The notes beneath the pieces are model-generated. The model was not told the origin of the DNA, searched no databases, and saw only the letters and a list, made by a program, of their open reading frames with translations. A DNA stretch of 64,000 bases from Antedon mediterranea (Eukaryota; Echinodermata; Crinoidea; Comatulida; Antedonidae), in NCBI RefSeq assembly GCF_964355755.1, contig NC_092672.1, positions 32,670,501-32,734,500 of the forward strand, written 5' to 3'. Of this stretch, positions 34,401-45,638 are shown one piece after another (position 1 is the first letter of the stretch; every line of letters starts with the position of its first letter). The translations under genes were made by a program, and so were the position numbers.

Positions 34401-37400
34401 AATCTAGCTAAGTCAATTTTTCACAGTATATTCCTTATGGCCAGGAATCGATGTGGTTATGTTTTCACGGTGTGCAATAAAAAATTACGCGGTCTACGCA
34501 CGATTTAACAAAATCACGTTTGTAATCATATCTTCACAACCATGAATCACAATTAAATAAAATTTGGTACTCATAAATTTCAGGGCATAAATCATCATAT
34601 GGCAATACAATTACGTGCGTAGCGCATGTAACGCATGCGTACGCGCGCTTAAAATTTTCAAAATTTATTTTCGATGAAATAAGAGTACGTTTCAGGCAAT
34701 TTTAAGCGTTTACAAAATTGCCATGAGTACGCAGATTTTTGCGCGCGCACTGCACGTTAAATGTTATTGCGCACTCTTTTTGCCCGATTTCTGTTTTCTT
34801 GACTTACTTTTCAACTCGAAATTACGTTATACGAGCACGTCAAAAGTGACAGGCTACGCACGTGTAAATTAAAAAAATATGTAAAAACTGTTTTTAAACA
34901 TTTCAACATTTTTAAACATGTTCAGTAATTTTGGTCAGTTGGTAGGTTGGTCGGTCGGTCGGTAAACACTAAGCAGGCGACTGCAGCCATCTATATGGCC
35001 TTGTTATTTTATACCTTCCTGCACAATATACCAGATTTTGATCCCAGTATCATGGGAATATTCGGTAGTGTATAGCACCACATGTGTATCACATGTGATG
35101 CCTGTATCATGTTAGGGAAGGTATTGACTTAAGTTATGGTTAGTGTCATTGTTTGTCATTTCTTTTTTTTTAAATTGTTTGTAATTTTATTCTTCTCATT
35201 AAAAGGCTCTTGCTGCTGGTTTGGACGGCAAAGCTGTAGAAAAAGTCATGATTTTCGATCGGATTACAACAACCAAGTTTTAAAAAACTTTGGCATTGCC
35301 TTTCTAATACATGACGAGTTGAAAACTTTGCTTCGATGGAAATGTCCACAGTTTACAGTTCCAGAATTCTGTGGACAATACAGAAGAAACATGGGCTGTG
35401 GCAAAGAACGCTGCAGGTTTCTACATATATGCAGGTAAGAGTATTTCACAGTAAAATCCAGCACTGACCAATAGTTAAGTGATGATAACTAAACAAATAA
35501 TATCATTTGAATGTGGTGAAGTATACTGGAGTTTTTAAGCTTTTTATTACTGAATTGTAGAAGCACGGCCTATTATGTTAGTAATATCTATGTATGACTT
35601 GATGATGGTAAACTGTATATCTAAGGAGTTATTCCAACATTTCCCACAATTTGTAATGTTAATATGGTTGTATTTATATAGTAGATATTAGCTCTTTTAG
35701 CAGATTTTCCAAAAGTGATTGAAATAAAAGACAGATTGAATGACAATGACAACACTTGGTTTCCTTTCTCATGATAATTAGAATCATGTAAGTTACAAAA
35801 TAATAATTCTGCTTTTCAGAAATTTTGTGATGGAAACTTGCAGCTATGGAAAAAGATGCAAGTTTGCCCATGACATCTATCAAATAGAGTCTAATAAGGA
35901 ATTACTGTATAGGTTTCAAATTAGTCTTGCCTATAGCTCGGATGATGTCATCCGCTTGATCAAAGAGCGCCATCAGGAAATCTATCGACCTGATCTTGAG
36001 GTCTTGCAGAGTGATGGAGAAGATAATCAATGTAGTCAGGAAGAGTGCATTGATGAAGAAGAAAGTCCAGAAATCAGTCCACCTATCTCTCCTATATTAA
36101 TTACTCATAGGGATTTCGTTTCTCAAGAGTACTCAAGAAGAGATACTTTTACTCATAAACCAGAACAAATGGTTAGACAAACAAGCTCAAAACACAATTT
36201 TGCTCCATTTAAATCAAACGTCCAAGATTTGCTTAAGAGTTCTGCAGTAGTGACATCAGCTAAACCATCAACACAATATGTTCCAAATAATGAGATACAA
36301 CAGAAGTCACATCAAGTTCAACCTCTACCTAGTACCAAAGGAGAAAGGATTACACAACATGCACCATACCAGAAACAGGACAATTTCCAAGATATACCAA
36401 AGATGTCTTCGGTAATGACTGCAGTTAAACCATTGCAATATAACATTGCAACTAATCTGTTAGAAGAAAAGTCAGATATCCAGTCTGCATTCGTTTCTAC
36501 AAGTCAAGTTCAACCACTATCTAGTAGTAGAAGCAACGAAGAAAGAAACACATACACATACACATACAATCTAAGTCCAAAAAGTCCTTCATCAAACCTT
36601 AATTTCCAAGAAATGCCAACAAATTTGTCAGTTATGGCTGCAGCTAAACCATCAATATCACATATTGCAACTAATGTTTTAGAAATGAAGGTAGATTCTG
36701 CAAAGCAAGTTCAGTCACTACCTAGTAAAAAAAAAGAAATGGGTATTGCCAGATTCACAAAAAGTCCAATACAAGTGAAAATGAGAGAAATTTGCAAGGA
36801 CAACCTGAAAGGAAACTGCAGTAGTGGCAGTATGTGTCAGAGAATGCATTGTGATCTTCCTTATCAATGGCAAATGTCCATTAATGATAGGTGGGTTGAC
36901 TTTGATGATAGATCAAATCTGAAAGTGGAAGAAGGATTTTCTGGAGAAATCACTGATTGTCCTCAGTTTCCTGTAAATACTACCATGTAAGTTTTGGACT
37001 CTTTATTGCTTAAGCCCTGTCTACACTTTATCAAACTACTGTAGTTGACAAAAAAAGTGTGATGTACCCAAATATGGTTTTGATATGCCCAAATATTTTA
37101 GTGATATGACATCATCATGTCTCTGTGTAGACAGAGTTTTGGAAGTTTAAGTTAAGATTGTACTTTATGATAGTGTTGATGAAATTGAAGCACAAAATAA
37201 GCAGCTGGTATTGCAAAGAAAATTGTAGTTCAAGTTTTGTTTTTATATCTGCAAAATACATTCCATAACCAATTTATTGCTTGCTGACTACAATCACTAA
37301 GTTCATCCTGTTTATTCTACTTTAGTTATAAGAATTATATGCAGTTGTATTTTTTGTATTAAAAAATCTGAATTTTGAAATGAATTAATGGCTATTACTC

Positions 37401-39730
37401 TTCTTCTTTTTAAAAAAGGGATGTGTGTTTTGATAGCATGCTTGCATCCGATGGGTTAGACCTCATTTCAGTTGAGCGACTGGAAGTCAAAGGTGATGAA
37501 GATGTTTCTGATGCCTATCTGGTATCTCCGTGGTCTTGGTATTGGCAGGATGAATGTGGAAAGTGGATTGAATACAGCGAACAGGTAGGCTTGTTTAAAT
37601 ATTTTATCTTCTCAACACTCCTCAACCAACAAAAAGAGAGCAGTAAGCAAGTAACTACAGTAAATAGTGCAGGGAAGAATAGTGCAGGAGCAGAGAAATA
37701 TTGCTATTCATGCTCCAGCATACAGTACAGTATTTTGTATTATTAGAACATGATTAAAACAAGATTAATTTCCATTTTTAATTAGAATACCAAGCAGAGT
37801 GCACGATCAGACAAAGAAAGTTCAGATTTTGAAAGTTTGTTTAAAGCTTATAAAAATGAAAATGGAAGTTCCAGCGTTAAATTCAAGGCTGGCAATCAAA
37901 ACTACACTTTGGACTTCTCTGCCATGAGCCAAACCAATGATAGATACCATACCAAAAGACCTGTTTGTCGAAGACCAGTCAGACAGATAAAACCAAAGGA
38001 TGTTGAGAAGTACAGAAAAGAAAAACCTTGGTAAAAAATAATAATTGTTAAATTATTCTTATTCGTATTTCTGAATTCAGAATTAATTATTTCTCCTAGA
38101 TCATACGAAGGTATTTACTACCACATACTACTATGTTCCATTCTATAGCGGGTACTCTCCCTCATCACACACCAACCACCCCAGTAGTTTAAAATATTCC
38201 CAGTACAAATTCTGGTTATGTTGATCTAGTACTCTCAACCCCTAACCTTGTGTATGGAAGTTTGCAATAACAAACAAGTACTCAACCTGTAGCCCTAGTT
38301 TACTTTTACCAGGGAAGTTCATTTCACTCTTTCCTGCTGTTACCTTTTTTGTTATATTATATACTTAGGTTACACACTCATACTTTCCCAAGGACTTGGG
38401 ATACAACCATCAAAACAAAAACACATTGTCTTGTAAGAGTGACTAAGGAAGCAAATAACGAAGAATACAAAGAAATATCCAAACTATTTAAAAGAACTCT
38501 TCCAGATGGAGCAATAACTCGACTTGAACGAGTCCAGAATGAGATCTGCTGGGAAGCATTTGCACGGTAAATTTTAAAATGATATGATAAATTGTTTACA
38601 CTGTTTGACAGTAGTGATGTTATGGTATGAAAGATACATACTAATTTATAATAGCAATGCTATAGTTAATGCACTTACTACTTTTCTTAATTTTTATTAA
38701 AAAGTTTTGGGCCATATTATAAGAGCTTATGACATGAAGGTTATGGAATTTTTAAATAAAGCCTAAAGAAGGCCTTTAGCCTCGAACCAGACCATTGGTT
38801 CCCCACTGCAGCCAAATGTTGATAGCTTCATTTGCCTGTCTACTTTAAATATTGTGTCTATTGACCCTGAACTCTTTTTTCATTGATTTTTTAACAATTT
38901 ATTTTTGTCTCACAAGGCAAAGGGAAACCATGATGAAGAAAAACTCTCGTAGAAAAATTGAAGAGCTCCAACTGTTTCATGGAACAATGCAGGATAAAGT
39001 TGATGATATCTGTCGTGATAATTTTGACTTTCGCTTGAGTGGTACACGAGTTGGTCATGTTTATGGACAAGGAGCTTACTTCGCAAAGTCAGCAAAGTAT
39101 TCCAATGATTACGCTGAAAAAGACAGTGCTGGTAGGAAGAGGATGTTTGTTGCAAGAATTCTTGTTGGTAGCTACACAGTTGGCACAAAAGAGATGCGCC
39201 GGCCACCGTTTAAAGACCCGGCAGATAAGTCAAAGGGGATGTATGACTCTTGTGTTGATGATGTAGCTAATCCAAGTATTTTTGTGGTGTTTGATAACCA
39301 TCAGGTTTATCCAGAATATCTGATTACATATACCATTTCATCGCCTAATACAACATTATCTAGAGCATCAAACATTCAACCATCTATTGCGACCTCCTAC
39401 CCATCATCAAGAACTGCAGCAAGTGCCAGCCATTCAGGGTACAGTAACCCATATTCATCAAGCAGGTATAGCCCACCTACTGTCCGATCTTCAAGTTCAA
39501 ACCAACCATCTTACACTAACAACCCATACTCAGCAAGCAGGTATAGCCCACCTACTGTCCGATCTTCAAGTTCAAACCAACCATCTTACACTAACAACCC
39601 ATACTCAGCAAGCAGGTATAGCCCACCTACCATTCGATCTTCAAGTTCAATCCAACCATCTTACAGTAGTCAAAGTAGTTTGCCAAGGAGGGACAGCAAA
39701 GCAGATAATAATAAATGTATTTGTATGTAA
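31406..39730 (+). CDS. PARP12-like: PARP12/ZAP-like CCCH-WWE-PARP protein with duplicated N-terminal module and CaaX box, copy 1 (10 exons)
   Basis: Exons by GT/AG and phase: 31406-31787, 32006-32231, 32524-32858, 33586-33963, 35206-35434, 35820-36986, 37419-37584, 37786-38030, 38369-38566, 38917-39730. They join to 4140 nt, 1379 aa, with no internal stop. Exons 1-3 encode a basic start, a winged-helix-like segment (GGSISFEDLEAKVGKISPDL) and four CCCH fingers, the layout of the ZAP/PARP12 RNA-binding domain. Exons 4-6 encode a second full module with the same intron phases. Then come a fifth finger (CKDNLKGNCSSGSMC), WWE 1 (PYQWQMSINDRWVDF), WWE 2 (SPWSWYWQ) and a PARP domain with H1130, Y1163 and I1230. 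That H-Y-I triad is typical of mono-ADP-ribosyltransferases such as PARP12. The tail has three 25-residue Ser/Tyr/Pro repeats and ends in CICM, a CaaX box. The likely role is RNA sensing and mono-ADP-ribosylation at membranes. Confidence 0.9.
33250..33560 (-). mobile_element. tRNA-SINE copy in intron 3 of PARP copy 1
   Basis: Same family as 16370-16556 (GTGTACACTGGACCTACG; GACTTGTTCCACCACCAGAA; degraded tRNA head near 33500-33545). Introns at the same place in copies 2 and 3 (47125-47565 and 61210-61650) are shorter and lack it, so it is specific to copy 1. Confidence 0.6.
34265..35020. mobile_element. Unclassified interspersed element in intron 4 of PARP copy 1
   Basis: A copy-1-specific insertion beginning near AGTCGCGTGGAAGCGACTCT, followed by GTCGG-type short repeats. 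It ends near a second GGTCGG repeat block and GCAGGCGACTGCAGCCATC. It is CpG-richer than its surroundings. Copies 2 and 3 lack it at the matching position (near 48410 and 62500). No ORF. Confidence 0.45.
37010..37138. mobile_element. Short MITE in intron 6 of PARP copy 1
   Basis: Ends TTAAGCCCTGTCTACAC and GTGTAGACAGAG are inverted, with an interior containing GTGATATGACATCATCATG. It belongs to the same family as 41442-41606 and the repeat-bearing element at 43767-44395. The equivalent in unit 2 is 50346-50474. Confidence 0.65.
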
Positions 39731-42700
39731 TGAAAGTTGCTGCTAGCAGTTTCTCGTTTTATGATTGGGCACCATCTACAGTAAATAAGTGAAATTATGA
39801 TAACCTCTGTACGACCTGATTGTAAAATCCTAAGATAGCCCAAAGGCTACAGGGGAATTAAAAGGTTTAGGAGGAGATATAGTAACAAATATGGGGTTAG
39901 TGCTATTATAATATAGATATAATATAATATATAATTTAGATGTCTTCCAAAAACGTTTGGTTTGTATTCCTTTGTTGTGTATTTCTTTGTTTATTGTGGT
40001 TAATAGATTCAAAGTTGTGTAACTAAAATCTCCATTATTGTCATCAACCCATCCACCACCAATCCTGATTTCTTCCCTGCATCCATAGCAACGGCAGGTG
40101 CAGACAAGGGTTAGTACCATCGCCATCACAGCTATTTTTATAAATTGTCAAAACAAAAGCATTTTTTATAGTGTCAGTTAAATACACTAACTAAATCAGG
40201 TTTTTTTTATTCATCTCTTTCAAGGGAGTATAAATACAAACTTAAAATTAACAATCGATTAATATTGTTTAAGTGTATGATTGTAAACTTTAATATTATT
40301 TGTGTGCTTTACTATAAAGAATATATATATATATATTATATCAATTTACTTTACAGTAGTTAAGTTAATTCAACATTTGGTAATTTCTATCAATAGTACA
40401 ATAAACAAAATCGTAATATTACCATTAATAGATAATCTTACAAGAAGAAATAACTTGTCACTCAAGACCCATAAACGAAAAATATTCACTTCAATATAAA
40501 TATAATAAGGTCATAACAATAAAAATTTAAAGGTCTAATTTGAATACAATGATGACAGGTGATTTTAAGTGTGTTACGAAATGTTTAAAGAGAAGAAGAG
40601 TTATTTTATTGATTCCATATTAAAATAAATGGAAATAAATTATTCTTATTCTTTATTGCCAATCAACAACAAATAAAACAAACAACTACAAAGTAAGAGG
40701 CAGGAAACACAAACAAGACAAGAGCCTGTGAATCCTCTTACCAAATATAAAAAAAAAACATTCATAAAAATACAAAAACAAGCAGAAAAGTAAAAACACT
40801 TTACTCATAGAAGAAATTCAAATCTGTCTCCTTACAAACAAACGGAATAGTTTACTGAAACTTATGACGGTACTTCTCTGATATGGATAAATTCATCATG
40901 GGAGATTGGTAATTCATAAAATAAGAGACTCGAAAAAGTAATATGTATTTCTAATATCACGCTTATTAATCAACTTATCTGATTTATCAATATGAGAAAA
41001 TAGTCAGCAGCACAAGAAGAAAAAGATGAATTAATACAGAACGTAAGGTGATTAATAATGAGTAGAGAAACCAACTTAATGACGTATGATGTAATTCTAT
41101 CATGCCACTACCTATTTGGATCAAGACCATTTATAATTATCATCATTTCATGAAGATATGATTTAGGATTAATTGAAGTCTGGCATAGAATTTTAAAGTG
41201 AAGTGCCAATTTTTGAAAAAAAAAAATTAAATTAATGAAATGATTATAAATATCTTCTTCAGATGTATGGATAGTTTTGGCTTGACTTACATTGTATTAA
41301 TCGATTCTGCCTACAAAATATATAAGTACGTTTAAAAGATCAATTTAATTTGATTTTGCTTAATTTTATTTTGCATCTCAAATAAGATTATTAGCCACTG
41401 TTTAGTATCCACATCATTATTTCGAAATTTGGCTTCAGATGTAAAGCTCTGTCTACACTATCAAATTTTATGTGACAAAAAATGTGATAGGCCTATATAG
41501 GGACATGATGATGTCATATCACTACCATATTTGTGCATATCATTACCATATATGGGCACATCACACTTTTTGTCACATAAAGTTTGAGAGTGTAGACAGA
41601 GCTTAATTTATTTCTTTCAGAATGAAACAAATTAAATTTCAAACTACAGCATATAATACTGTATAAATACAAGTTTCAACAAACAGTACATACATTATTT
41701 TATTATTTATTTATTTATGATCTGTAGAAATGTGGTAGTACAGTAGTGTTGTATGATTATACGAATGTATTAAACAATTGTTATTCTATAATAAATTAAC
41801 ATGAATATTACATTTGGATTGTTCTTTATGACAATTTGATTCTTTTTGTGGTGTAAAAGCTTTTTGAAAGTAACAAAGATATACTGTATGATCGGTGAAC
41901 AACATGAGTCACAATAAAAACCAAACGCAATGATACAGCTGTACCCACTAAACAAATAACATTCATTCAATGAAAATTGAAGATTCGACAATTGATCTTA
42001 TTTTGTCATGTCGGGTTTTGAATATATTTTTGGTTAGTGTAGATCAAACAAATAAATAGTGAAATTCCTCTTCAGTATCATTTCTATTCCACAGTGTTTG
42101 GACTTTAAACTCAATTACACGCGACTTAAATTAGACCTTTGGAACTACCAGACAAACCGTTCGGATCCAAAAATGTGGGCCTACACATTAACCCAACAAA
42201 ATCTACCCAGAAAGGTCATATTTTATGCATCTTTTTCAACATTGGTCGACTTGATCCTTTATTACTTATTTTACTTATCTTGTGGTTAATCGGCGATGGT
42301 AAATTCTACTGAGGTAGGTTTTGGAAACAGCTTTCTCAAATTGTCCAGGGAAGCCGCACGCGGCCATTACAAATGGTAATGTAAATATATAGACCCGAAA
42401 TCACTGAATAATACAAAGATAAATATTTTCCTATCCTAATATACCGATAATATAAATAATATGTAATTACCTGCCTGCCTGTCGGTCATTTCTTCTCCGT
42501 CGAGTAATAAAAATGTCATTGCCCGGTACGACCAATGCCATCTAGTAGGGTTTTACCATATATAAAATCTTATCATCTACCTTAATGTTAAATTTAATTT
42601 ATATTAACTATTTTCTACCAAAACCTGAACTATTGTTTTTTTGTCATAGAACCTTCAACAACAGGCTCAATCCAGCGCTCGGTATACGTGACGCAAACTT

Positions 42701-42941
42701 GTATATTTATGTATTCAAATCACTATTTGGCAGTTTGTTTCCTTACAAATTGCATAAAACAAACAATTAAATAACCAAAAAACATTAAACATGATTTTAG
42801 CATGTAATTTTAACATTTTACATTCTACATTATAAACCATACCTGGCGTAGATTTGTATGCTAATAACTATCTGTATACATTCCAATTTTCAGAAATTTC
42901 AGAAGAAAATTATGAAATAAGTACTAAGTATTATTTTACAC
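39731..42941. other. Interval between PARP copy 1 and DED-like gene A
   Basis: 3' UTR and intergenic DNA, almost identical to 53063-56629. It contains an (AT)n stretch near 40320, a possible LINE 3' tail in minus orientation near 40640-40760 and a MITE at 41442-41606. A minus ORF at 39830-40129 has a hydrophobic start, but no support for being a gene. No other coding region is convincing. Confidence 0.5.
41442..41606. mobile_element. MITE with TTAAGCTCTGTCTACAC-type inverted ends
   Basis: The left end AAGCTCTGTCTACACTATCA pairs with the right end GAGTGTAGACAGAGCTT. The interior has GATGATGTCATATCACTACC and TTTTTGTCACATAAAGTTTG. In unit 2 the same element (54805-54970) is followed by a partial tandem second copy to 55170. 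Confidence 0.75.
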
Positions 42942-45365
42942 ATGGCTGCATCAGGTACGATAGTTCTCCAATTTAAGATCTCAAATTTCACAAATCCTGA
43001 ATTTCAGCATACATCCATTCAAAGAAATAACATATTAGTGAACTTATTAAAATATTTCAACAAATATTTATTTTGCCATTGTAAAATGTTCTTTTCTATT
43101 TAGTACTTCTATTTTAAAATTATTTATAAAAATATATTATTTGTCTTAATTATATCAAACCGTTTATAACATTTAATCTGTTTTCGCTATATAGAAAGAC
43201 TTGACTCATCTTTTAAACAAGGTTTAATAACTTTTTCAACTTGGTATGACGAACGTTCGTACATAACAAAACTAAAAGTGTTGTACCAAGGTAAAATTGC
43301 AGAAACGGATTTATACAATGCCTCAACGACGATGGACTTGCTGAATCATTTATCTGATTCTGGGGATCACAGTTCAACAGATTACACTATTCTTTGTGAT
43401 ACAATAAAGGCCACTAAACAGTTTGGTATTATTGAAGAACTTCGAGTTCACATTCCATCTTTCCCGAATGTAAGAGAAGAAATCATTATTTCCAAGTTCA
43501 GTCATCATCAACAAAACATTATGAATTTAGGAAATGAACTAATACAGGAAGAAGTGAAAAAAATTGACATTATGTTCAATAAACCTCCAAAGAATCATAA
43601 AGATGGATGGAATCTCCTTTTGGATTTACAGCACAAACAAATTATTTGTGAAGAAGAGAAAAAAATGGATACATTTATTAAGACCTTAGATAATCTTGGA
43701 TTACCTCGCGCTGTAGCAACTCTTACTCAAGGTACAATGTGATGAGTTTATTGGAACATGCTTACATTAAGCTCTGTCTACACTATCAAACTTATATCAA
43801 AAAAATGTGATGTGCCCATACAGTATAAATATGATGATGTCATATCACTACCATATTTAAGCATATCACTACCATATTTTGGCATATCACTACCATATTT
43901 TGGCATATCACTACCATATTTAGGCATATCACTACCATATTTAGGCATATCACTACCATATTTAGGCATATCACTACCATATTTAGGCATATCACTGCCA
44001 TATTTAGGCATATCACTACCATATTTTGGCATATCACTACCATATTTAGGCATATCACTACCATATTTAGGCATATCACTACCATATTTAGGCATATCAC
44101 TACCATATTTAGGCATATCACTACCATATTTAGGCATATCACTACCATATTTAGGCATATCACTACCATATTTAGGCATATCACTACCATATTTAGGCAT
44201 ATCACTACCATATTTAGGCATATCACTACCATATTTAGGCATATCACTACCATAGTTAAGCATATCCCTACCATATTTAGGCATATCACTACCATATTTA
44301 GGCATATCACTACCATATTTAGGCATATCACTACCATATTTAGGCGTATCACACTTTTTTTGTCAAACTAGTTTGATAGTGTAAACAGAGCTTAAGAGAA
44401 AGTTATTTGAAAGCAATTTTTTTGCTTTCTACATAGTTTTAAAAATATTACTTAAATAATTTAAAACTTTCTATATATAATTTCAAACAATTGTAAATCA
44501 TGTATGAAATTGGTTCTTATTAATCAGAAATCATCAAAATATTTTAAATATCATTACAGATGTTCCAATATCCGTTACTATGAAACGTAAGTCTGACCAT
44601 GAAGACAATCAAGCTCTAAAGAGAACCTGTCTTCCCGCTGTATCTACACAAAGAAATCTTAATGGAAAACTAGAATGTTTTCAAAGCATTATTGATGAAA
44701 TTCTGCGATCTTTACATACTCTATCTAAAATTAGGCCATCATCACTAAAAGATATTGATGACAATCTACATCTTTACCACCTAATCTTTCTGATAATACA
44801 CCATCTGTACTCGCAACTATCCTTCAAAATCTGAAGTCTTTACAAAAAAACTATTAATGATAATCTACAAACATTACAATGTACTCTTAATATTGAAAAT
44901 AGGCCTGTGGAAAGACGTATTTATAAAAAACTGCAATCATTAAAAACCTTTCTTAAAAAAAGGAAACAATGTTTGTCAAATTTCACACCAACATTTTGTA
45001 AATACATAGGGGAACTAAACACTATGACACAAGATGATGAGCAGAGATTATTTAGGACAGTACAACTCCTGATTTCTTTCTGCCAAAGATATGGATGTGA
45101 ATTAAGCAAGCTGGAACGCAAATGTATAGTTTTTACTTTTTCTGTACTGGACCCCATTGCTCTGGCTAATCTGTGGAATATGTGTCAAACGGGAGAGCTT
45201 CTTATAAAAGTGTCAAAGGAGCATCAGAAGACATTTCAAGTGGAATGGACAACAGAAATTGACAAAAACAAATATAAGGAAGCACTTTGTATGCTTGAAC
45301 GAGAAGGAAGAGAAAACTGTTCAATGCTTCAATCGAATGAACAATTTTTTACAGGCATGTTATAA
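42942..45365 (+). CDS. DED and TRADD-N-like adaptor gene, copy A (frameshifted)
   Basis: Exons by splice signals and phase: 42942-42954 (MAAS), 43195-43731 and 44560-45365. Exon 2 starts with a death-effector-like domain (residues ~5-80): RLDSSFKQGLITFSTWYDE, KLKVLYQGKI, TTMDLLNHLSDSG, then a terminal helix KQFGIIEELR, in the order of FADD/caspase-8 DEDs. A second helical stretch ends LDNLGLPRAVATL. Exon 3 has a basic linker, Leu-rich helices and a block (GCELSKLERKCIVFTFSVLD, LWNMCQTGELL, YKEALCMLE) resembling TRADD-type N-terminal domains. As assembled it is broken by a missing A near 44770 and an A7 run at 44844-44850; the reading then continues open to 45365. The likely role is cytosolic death or inflammatory signalling. 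Domain names are by motif resemblance. Confidence 0.65.
43767..44395. repeat. MITE carrying a 21-bp minisatellite (about 24 units) in intron 2 of DED-like copy A
   Basis: Inverted ends TTAAGCTCTGTCTACACTAT and its complement (44371-44395) enclose an array of a 21-bp unit starting CATATCACTACCATA, from ~43838 to 44346. The simple MITE at 41442-41606 has only two to three such units, so the array grew inside the transposon. All frames without stops across the array are an artefact of 21 being divisible by three. It lies wholly within an intron. Confidence 0.85.
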
Positions 45366-45638
45366 TAAGGATTATTTTTAACCAAGTGATTTTTCAATGA
45401 ACACATGTGTAGGCTATAAAGGTTCAGTCGAATATCGCATTAACCTAACAGCAATAACATTTACAAATAGTATAGATTCCAAATATATTAGAAAATCATC
45501 TTGATGTTGAGTGGTACACAGACTTAACAAGAATTATGCTTTATACACATTTTTTTGGGATATTGCAATTTGAGCAATTATAAAATAAATTGGTCCGAGT
45601 ATATTATGATTTTATTTTTTCTTTGTTACTCTATAGCA

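Larger units (their letters stand above)
31327..45554 (+). repeat. Segmental duplication unit 1 (~14.2 kb)
   Basis: This unit contains PARP12/ZAP-like copy 1 and DED/TRADD-like copy A. The left edge is where GGATATTGCAATTTGAGC begins to match 45555 and 59640. Sequences left of 31327 differ from those left of 45555, so the duplication started inside the 5' intron of the PARP gene. The 3' part (from about 36.3 kb) is nearly identical to unit 2, while the 5' part is clearly diverged. Confidence 0.85.

Noticed and set aside
39387-39746. His/Gln-rich ORF overlapping the PARP tail (also at 52719-53078)
   Set aside because: Frame shadow of the Ser/Tyr/Pro repeats of the last PARP exon.
42585-42770. 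61-aa ORF upstream of the DED-like gene (also 56282-56467)
   Set aside because: No recognisable motif, AT-rich composition and no splice context tying it to the gene.
43758-44352. Long ORFs on both strands made of heptad repeats (SLPYLGI, MPKYGSD, MVVICLN)
   Set aside because: They are readings of a 21-bp non-coding minisatellite in an intron; 21 is divisible by three and the unit has no stop in several frames. The same applies to 57427-58438.
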